Shown here in pieces: positions 58,802 to 64,000 of a stretch of DNA of 64,000 nucleotides. The translations under genes and the position numbers were made by a program. Under the pieces are notes generated by a model that was given only the letters and a program-made list of their open reading frames with translations, ran no database searches and was not told the origin of the DNA. The DNA lies in contig CAZAIB010000018.1 of assembly GCA_964485095.1 (NCBI GenBank), positions 6,297 through 70,296 on the forward strand. The letters run 5' to 3'. The stretch is from CAYNWT01 sp964485095. Lineage in GTDB: Bacteria > Planctomycetota > Planctomycetia > Planctomycetales > Planctomycetaceae. The stretch's first letter is position 1, and the number at the start of each line of letters is the position of its first letter.

Positions 58802-61800
58802 TTAGCCCGCCTGTTCCAAACGCTTCACGACGTCATCATGCCCCTGCGCCTTCGCGAACGCCAACGGCTGCGTCCATTCGTTGTTTTTCGGCAGCAGTGG
58901 GTTCGCGGAGCGGTTCAACAGCAAGTCGACGATCTTCAACCCGCCGTTCCACGCAGCGAGACCCAACGGGGTCGTTCCGGATTCATGATCGACGACGTCG
59001 ATGTCCGCTCCGCGAGTGAGTAGCCAGTCGGCGCGTGCAGGCGTTTCATCGAAGGCGGCGTAGTGCAACCATGTCCGGCCGTACCAGTCCCGAGCATTCA
59101 CATCGGCGCCATGGCTGATCAATTCGGCCAGCATTTTGTCTGATTTGGGAACGCGCCAACCTTTTGCCGGGTTAATGTTGCGAATGGCATCGGTCCCGAA
59201 TCGGGCCACGTACTTCTTTAGCAGGTCAACGTCATCATGTTCGAGAATCTTGCCCAGCACATTGGACCACATGTCGCGGTTGGGAATGAACGATTCGTCG
59301 TCGAGGGCCGCGGAGATTTGTTCTTTTGTCTTGAGCTCCCATTCGCCAGGCATTGCTCCGTTTTGTTTGAGCAGTTCAACCGCTTCGACTTCGGCTTTGT
59401 TGTTGTCACCGTGTTGAGCAATCGAAAGACAGTTGCCGGACGAATCGACGTACGCGTCTGCATTGGCTCCGTGTGCAATCAACAGTTTCATCATCTCGAT
59501 GTCGTGTCGCGTGGCGGCTTCAAAGAGAGCTCGGCCACTGCCGGCGCAATGTTCTGCAAGGTTGGGGTCGGCACCATGCGCGAGCAGCAGGCGCACCATG
59601 TCTATGTGGCCTCGGACGGCCGCGAGATACAGCGGGCTGCGGCGAGCCTGATTCAGTTGCTTCGCGAGTTCCGGTTGCTTGGTTAAGTCTGACTGCACTT
59701 GTTCGAGATCATTCAAAGCGACAGCGTTCGAAAACTCGTAGTCGGCTCCGCGATCGCGAAGTAGTTCGACGACCTGCAGCAGCGTGGTGCCAGAGTCGGG
59801 CTTGTGCTCTCCGCGGTAGTGATAGTCGCTGCCTTCGATCGCCAGGTGCAACGGCGTTTGCATGTCGGCTCGCCTGGCTTCGATATCGGCACCGGCGTCG
59901 AGCAATACTTCGATGACGGGCAGTCGCCGAGCCAGAATCGCTCGATGGATTGGCCGGTTGCCATGTTCGTCACCGATATTGATTAGCTTTGGATTGGCGT
60001 CGATCAGCTGTTTCACGTCAGCAACTTCGCCATCGACAATCGCCTGCCACAACGGTTCGTAACCGGGGTCGTAGTTGAACCGCTTCTGCATTTCGCCGAC
60101 CAGCAGTGCATGAAGCTGGTCGAACCCGCGGTCCTTCGCAATCGGCAGAAGACTCTGCCACGAACTGTAGGTGAAGTTCGAATAGCCCGGATTGATGCCC
60201 GCGGCCAGCAATTCGCGGGCGACATCAATTTGGTTTTCGCGAACCGCGTAGTGTAGCGGTGATTCGTACCATACGAACGAATTCAGCAGCTTCGGTGTGT
60301 CACGAATGATCTGCTGCACCGTCGCCAGATCGCCGTTCGCCGAAGCGACAAACAACCGCCACGCGTCAGGCGAACAATTTTCAGGGCACTGTTTTGGTGT
60401 GAGCACGGTACTGTCCTTTGTCGTTGAAACTGTCTTTGCGCTGCCCGAGGCCAACTCTGCTTTCAATTTCGCGCCGTCAGCCTTAAGTAGCTCAACAATC
60501 GCCGTCAGCCCGCGTTCTTCAGCGAGCAGCAGCGGATGTGTTTCCGGAGGATCGTTTTGCATTGTCGACGCACCGCTTTTCAGTAGGAAACTGACGTATT
60601 CGGTGTGCCCTTCGACAACAGTCTGCGACAGCGCGGAGTGGTTTGATTTCGGATCGCGGGCGTTGATGTCCGCGCCGTATTCGAGGAACAGTTCAGCGAG
60701 TTCGATCAGTTCGCTCATCTGTGGCAGCTCAGGGTTTGGCGAGTAGCGATAGTTCTCAAGAAAGTTAGTCGCAAGGCTCCACAGCGGCGCGCCGGTGATC
60801 AGCTTGTTGTTCTGCTTCAGCCACTTAAGGTTCGCTTCAATGATGCCCCGGTATTCAATGTACGAACCGTCGCGATTGTGGCTGCGAATGGCCGAGTCGA
60901 TCATTGCGTTGGCCAGTTCGACTGAGTGCATTTTCGGATGAACTGAAAAGCACAGCTGCGTCGTCTTCAGGTCGCCCAACCAGGCTGATGCTTGCGCGAG
61001 TACGTCGTACGTTGGTTTCTTTTGCCCTCGTCCGTAGACGTGGCGGATCGTGTCGGCTTCGTCCCGAAGCAAGCGTTCGATTTCGATGTGGTCGCGAACT
61101 CGAATCAGCGTGTGCAGAAATGGTTCAGCGCCAAGCGAACGCAGTCGGTCGTACAGCTTCTTCAGCTCAGCGGGGTTCTCAGTTTTTGGCGCGGGTGAAC
61201 CGGTGCCGAACCCGCTTGGGTCGTACTGTGCGATTCGTTCTCGCAACAGATCAACCAGCGGAGGCACCGCGTTGCCATGCGCGTTGGGGCTGGCCCCGTG
61301 ATCAAGCAACAGGTTTGCAATGTCATAGTGCCCGCGCGATGCCGCGTAGTACAGCGGCATGCTGAACTCCGGCGGCTTCTTAACACCCACGTTGGTCGCG
61401 TTCACGTCGGCTCCGTGATCGAGCAGCAGTTTCACGATTTCCCGATTGCCCAACAGGCTTGCTCGGACAAGTGGGTAACTGATCGTCCATTGATGTGCTT
61501 GCCGGGCGATGTCGGGGTTGTCGGCCAGGATCGCCGTTACACGATCGACGTCTTCCATCGCCGTTGCTTCCCAGATCGTCACCGGCGCACCTTTTTCGAC
61601 CAGCAGTCTTGCCACGTCACGACGTTCCGGATCGGCCGAACCGTCGAGTATCGTTTGGATCACCGTGTGGCCGATGCGCGATCGAACCGTCGGGTCGGCG
61701 CCGCGTTCAAGCAGCTTCCGCACCAGAGACACGTGTCCTTTTTGTGCGGCATGGAAGAGTAATGTGTCTCTATTCTCTTCTGGCTTGCGTAATAACTCGG

Positions 61801-62452
61801 GCGCCGCGTCGACACGCGCAAGGATGTCATCTTCGATGATCTTCACAACATCGGCGTGCCCCATCGCCAGCGCGACACGTAGTGAGTTGAAATAGCTGCC
61901 GGTTGGTTGGTCATCGATCAGGTTCGAATCACCACCAATCTTCAAGAGCACGGCCACTGCCTGCGGTTGGTTGAAGAACGCGGCTACTTCGACCGGCTTC
62001 GTGTTGTACGAACCGGAGATGTCATGACCGTCGATAGTCTTCGTCCAGTTGTGTGGGTTGTCGACGATCAGCAGTTCCGGTTTCTCGTGGAGAATGCTCT
62101 TGATCGCATCGATTGCCCCGGCCCGCGCCGCTTCGCAAATACCAGCGGGCGTTGCTTCAAACTTTCCGCTGGTTGAATCGTTGCCGGATGGTCCGATGTT
62201 GCTCATTGCAGTTTCCTCTGATCTGTTTTCCGGGTCTTCCATCGTGCGTTGAAACGGTGCAAGTGCGATCACAACTGCAAGCAATGCGGCAGCCATGCAC
62301 AGCAAGGCGATCGTGGATGCACTTCCCGTGTATTTCTTTGGCGGAGCCAGAACACGCTCTATCCGTTTGAATAACGAACCGCCATTTGCTGCGACGGCCA
62401 GCCGCGGAGCCATGTCCCCTCTGGCAGGGAAGTTGATGATGCCGTTGACCAA
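58802..62452 (-). CDS. giant ankyrin-repeat membrane protein with an M56/BlaR1-like N-terminal tail
   Basis: The 1216-residue protein has an N-terminus reading AANGGSLFKRIERVLAPPKK and a membrane helix (STIALLCMAAALLAVVIALAPF, about residues 45-67), a pattern seen at the C-terminal end of M56/BlaR1 membrane peptidases, but the metalloprotease part itself (HExxH helices) is missing. More than 15 ankyrin repeats follow (motifs such as HYAVRENQIDVARELLAAG and LLLDHGADVNA), which bind proteins. The start is TTG 62452 with an in-frame stop two codons upstream, so no M56 domain continues in this frame. It lies 58 bases after the unknown gene at 62511. Confidence 0.78.
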   Translation of the reverse strand: MVNGIINFPARGDMAPRLAVAANGGSLFKRIERVLAPPKKYTGSASTIALLCMAAALLAVVIALAPFQRTMEDPENRSEETAMSNIGPSGNDSTSGKFEATPAGICEAARAGAIDAIKSILHEKPELLIVDNPHNWTKTIDGHDISGSYNTKPVEVAAFFNQPQAVAVLLKIGGDSNLIDDQPTGSYFNSLRVALAMGHADVVKIIEDDILARVDAAPELLRKPEENRDTLLFHAAQKGHVSLVRKLLERGADPTVRSRIGHTVIQTILDGSADPERRDVARLLVEKGAPVTIWEATAMEDVDRVTAILADNPDIARQAHQWTISYPLVRASLLGNREIVKLLLDHGADVNATNVGVKKPPEFSMPLYYAASRGHYDIANLLLDHGASPNAHGNAVPPLVDLLRERIAQYDPSGFGTGSPAPKTENPAELKKLYDRLRSLGAEPFLHTLIRVRDHIEIERLLRDEADTIRHVYGRGQKKPTYDVLAQASAWLGDLKTTQLCFSVHPKMHSVELANAMIDSAIRSHNRDGSYIEYRGIIEANLKWLKQNNKLITGAPLWSLATNFLENYRYSPNPELPQMSELIELAELFLEYGADINARDPKSNHSALSQTVVEGHTEYVSFLLKSGASTMQNDPPETHPLLLAEERGLTAIVELLKADGAKLKAELASGSAKTVSTTKDSTVLTPKQCPENCSPDAWRLFVASANGDLATVQQIIRDTPKLLNSFVWYESPLHYAVRENQIDVARELLAAGINPGYSNFTYSSWQSLLPIAKDRGFDQLHALLVGEMQKRFNYDPGYEPLWQAIVDGEVADVKQLIDANPKLINIGDEHGNRPIHRAILARRLPVIEVLLDAGADIEARRADMQTPLHLAIEGSDYHYRGEHKPDSGTTLLQVVELLRDRGADYEFSNAVALNDLEQVQSDLTKQPELAKQLNQARRSPLYLAAVRGHIDMVRLLLAHGADPNLAEHCAGSGRALFEAATRHDIEMMKLLIAHGANADAYVDSSGNCLSIAQHGDNNKAEVEAVELLKQNGAMPGEWELKTKEQISAALDDESFIPNRDMWSNVLGKILEHDDVDLLKKYVARFGTDAIRNINPAKGWRVPKSDKMLAELISHGADVNARDWYGRTWLHYAAFDETPARADWLLTRGADIDVVDHESGTTPLGLAAWNGGLKIVDLLLNRSANPLLPKNNEWTQPLAFAKAQGHDDVVKRLEQAG

Positions 62453-62510
62453 CCATCAAGAATCTTCCGTAGACCGGGCGCCGGCCTCAACACCTCTGCG
62501 GGCGGTCACC

Positions 62511-63986
62511 CTATTTGTCGTCCTCCCGCTTTGGCTTTTGCCCACGGAAAACCATGATTCGTTTGGCTGCCAACAGCCTCCGGGCGACGTAGAGCTTGTG
62601 CAGTTCGCGGCCGACGTGAAGCTTTCCCTCAAGGGCACCGTTTGCGAGACGAACCTCGCCAGTTGCAGTCCAGTCGCCTTCCCGATCTGTGTGTTGCAAA
62701 ATTGATTGCGAGGGTTCTGAGAATCCGTCGGGCAGGCGGAACGTGCTCGAATTGCGATGCGAGTCCAAACCCGCTTGGAGAATCCGCTCGCGTACGGAAG
62801 GGTCAAGACGCTTGGTTGATTCAAGCAGGTGGGCGCGAATCTTCGCGAGATTCTGTTTCTGTTGCTGCAATCGCTTGGCCAGATATACCGAATCGCAGAG
62901 ATCTTCGAGTGCGCGAAGCACGTCCTGCGAGGGCGCACCTTCGTCGAAGCGGCCTTGCCACTTTGAAAAGTCGAATCGGAACGCCAGGATCGACGTCGGG
63001 GTTCGATTGGTTTCAAAGTTGAAACGTCTGAACGCCGCTTGTGCCGGAGCGGGAGACACATCGAACCAGATGCGGTTCTTCTCTACAGCGGCCAATAACT
63101 CCAATCCGGCGACCTCGGAGTAACCGGAAACTGAGTCAAGCTTCCAGCGAAATCCTGCGTCCGAGATGTTGTCGGGTTTAGGCATTCCTTCAAGCGGCAG
63201 CTTGTCGCCCGCGAATCCCGAGGCCCCAAAAAAATGTGGAACTGCTTCGGATGCGTCTATGCCTAAGGCAAGTTCACAACGCCCCTGCGATGCAGTGTGT
63301 AGCAACTGTCCAGGAAGACTGCTGTTGCCTGACAAACTCAGCAACAGCTTGCGGATTCTATTCGGGACGCCAAGGTGAAGTTCGGCCCATCCCCCCAGCT
63401 GCTGGGGGTCAGCTACAGATATGGCGGGGTGTTTCACAACCAACTCACGGAGCAGCTTGTGGAGTTCGGATCCCTTTACGCACTGGATTTTGATATTCGC
63501 GTCAAATCCGCCCTGCTTGGGCCCGGGCCATCGAGTCCGAAATTGGAGTTCATCAATATCGTCCGCAGCCATCCGCAGAAGTTCGAGCTTCAAGTCAGCG
63601 AGTGCCCTGCGGGCCCCGTAGCCATTGGCAGTTTCAGTATTACGTTGCTGTAGGAAAGTCGCCGAAGCACGTCTGACTTCACCGAACAATTCTTCTCGGA
63701 ATGAGCCGGGTACCGCGGTGAAACGGAATTGGACAGTACGTTCATCGCGCGATGAGTCTCGCATCAGAGTGCGAATTTTTGCGGAGTTCACCGAAGAAAC
63801 GGCCGCAGTGGACCCAAAGAGGGCCAAGCCATCTTCGTACACGACATGGTATGGCACACTGAAGAGTCCGCGTCGAAATTCGCCTTCGAGAATCGTCTTG
63901 GCAGCACGCTTCTTTACCGTAAATTCCAATCCCTCGTGTTCAGTTCTTAGAGCGCATTTCATTTTCGAGTAGCGCCAGGCAGGCAA
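62511..63986 (-). CDS. unknown protein, possibly extending past the window edge
   Basis: The frame codes for 491 residues to a stop at 62511. TTG 63986 is the first possible start seen, the frame stays open to the end of the window, and an ATG at 63962 is also plausible, so the true start is uncertain. The protein is a soluble-looking mixed alpha/beta protein with no signal or membrane segment and no recognised motif; the C-terminal third is basic (REDDK end). It precedes the ankyrin gene on the same strand and may be co-transcribed with it. Confidence 0.6.
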   Translation of the reverse strand: MPAWRYSKMKCALRTEHEGLEFTVKKRAAKTILEGEFRRGLFSVPYHVVYEDGLALFGSTAAVSSVNSAKIRTLMRDSSRDERTVQFRFTAVPGSFREELFGEVRRASATFLQQRNTETANGYGARRALADLKLELLRMAADDIDELQFRTRWPGPKQGGFDANIKIQCVKGSELHKLLRELVVKHPAISVADPQQLGGWAELHLGVPNRIRKLLLSLSGNSSLPGQLLHTASQGRCELALGIDASEAVPHFFGASGFAGDKLPLEGMPKPDNISDAGFRWKLDSVSGYSEVAGLELLAAVEKNRIWFDVSPAPAQAAFRRFNFETNRTPTSILAFRFDFSKWQGRFDEGAPSQDVLRALEDLCDSVYLAKRLQQQKQNLAKIRAHLLESTKRLDPSVRERILQAGLDSHRNSSTFRLPDGFSEPSQSILQHTDREGDWTATGEVRLANGALEGKLHVGRELHKLYVARRLLAAKRIMVFRGQKPKREDDK

Positions 63987-64000
63987 ATAGATTAGTTTTG

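Overview
The window looks like a chromosomal segment of a planctomycete, most likely Planctomycetaceae-like (order Planctomycetales). The best markers are a DUF1549/DUF1553 protein next to a Tat-exported DUF1501 protein, a surface protein with an LEPR-XLL-like N-terminus (LEQRTLL), a Ser/Thr kinase beside a giant FHA coiled-coil protein, a Gfo/Idh/MocA oxidoreductase, a sulfotransferase, and many short, weakly coupled operons with GTG and TTG starts. I see no phage, integrase, insertion sequence, CRISPR array, rRNA or tRNA.

Layout. 1-5 kb: the 3' end of an unknown gene, then truA, a GT4 glycosyltransferase and a small membrane protein on the minus strand, a CDGSH iron-sulfur protein, a long inverted repeat, and a degenerate phosphohexomutase with an added Cys cluster. 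5-11 kb: holA, an iodotyrosine-deiodinase-like flavoprotein, the DUF1549/DUF1553 and DUF1501 pair, and a YqgE protein. 11-15.5 kb: a three-gene minus-strand operon of exported proteins (S41-like protein, beta-propeller/di-heme cytochrome c, endonuclease/exonuclease/phosphatase). 15.6-21 kb: a HAMP-like membrane protein, nrdR-comEC, a SixA phosphatase and a pseudo alpha/beta hydrolase. 21-26 kb: an ABC ATPase and an ABC permease fused to an M1-type metallopeptidase. 26-42 kb: mostly metabolism and surface proteins (purH, sialidase-like protein, triple-fasciclin protein, 5-formyl-THF cyclo-ligase, trpA, DMT transporter, gamma carbonic anhydrase, Nudix, trpC, CPBP protease, sulfotransferase, tyrS, two tandem paralogous membrane proteins, Gfo/Idh/MocA). 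43-50 kb: the giant FHA protein divergent from a Ser/Thr kinase, then a lipoprotein. 50.5-57.5 kb: a cell-shape and wall cluster on the minus strand, in transcription order coiled-coil protein, coiled-coil protein, 46-aa membrane peptide, 67-aa membrane protein, mreB, mreC, mreD, PBP2, headed by a near-consensus promoter. 58-64 kb: an orphan nucleotidyltransferase-fold protein, a giant ankyrin protein that begins with what looks like the tail of an M56/BlaR1 protein, and an unknown protein running to the window edge.

The most unusual non-coding signal is a 28-nt double-hairpin element found three times (10253, 11130, and 54337 on the minus strand). Each copy lies 0-1 nt after a stop codon, and its first stem differs between copies by compensatory changes. 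Other points of interest are the permease-peptidase fusion, several apparent pseudoenzymes (hexomutase, S41, alpha/beta hydrolase), a fragment of tyrS between two tandem paralogues, and the kinase-FHA coiled-coil pair close to the mre cluster. All family calls come from reading motifs; no database search was run.
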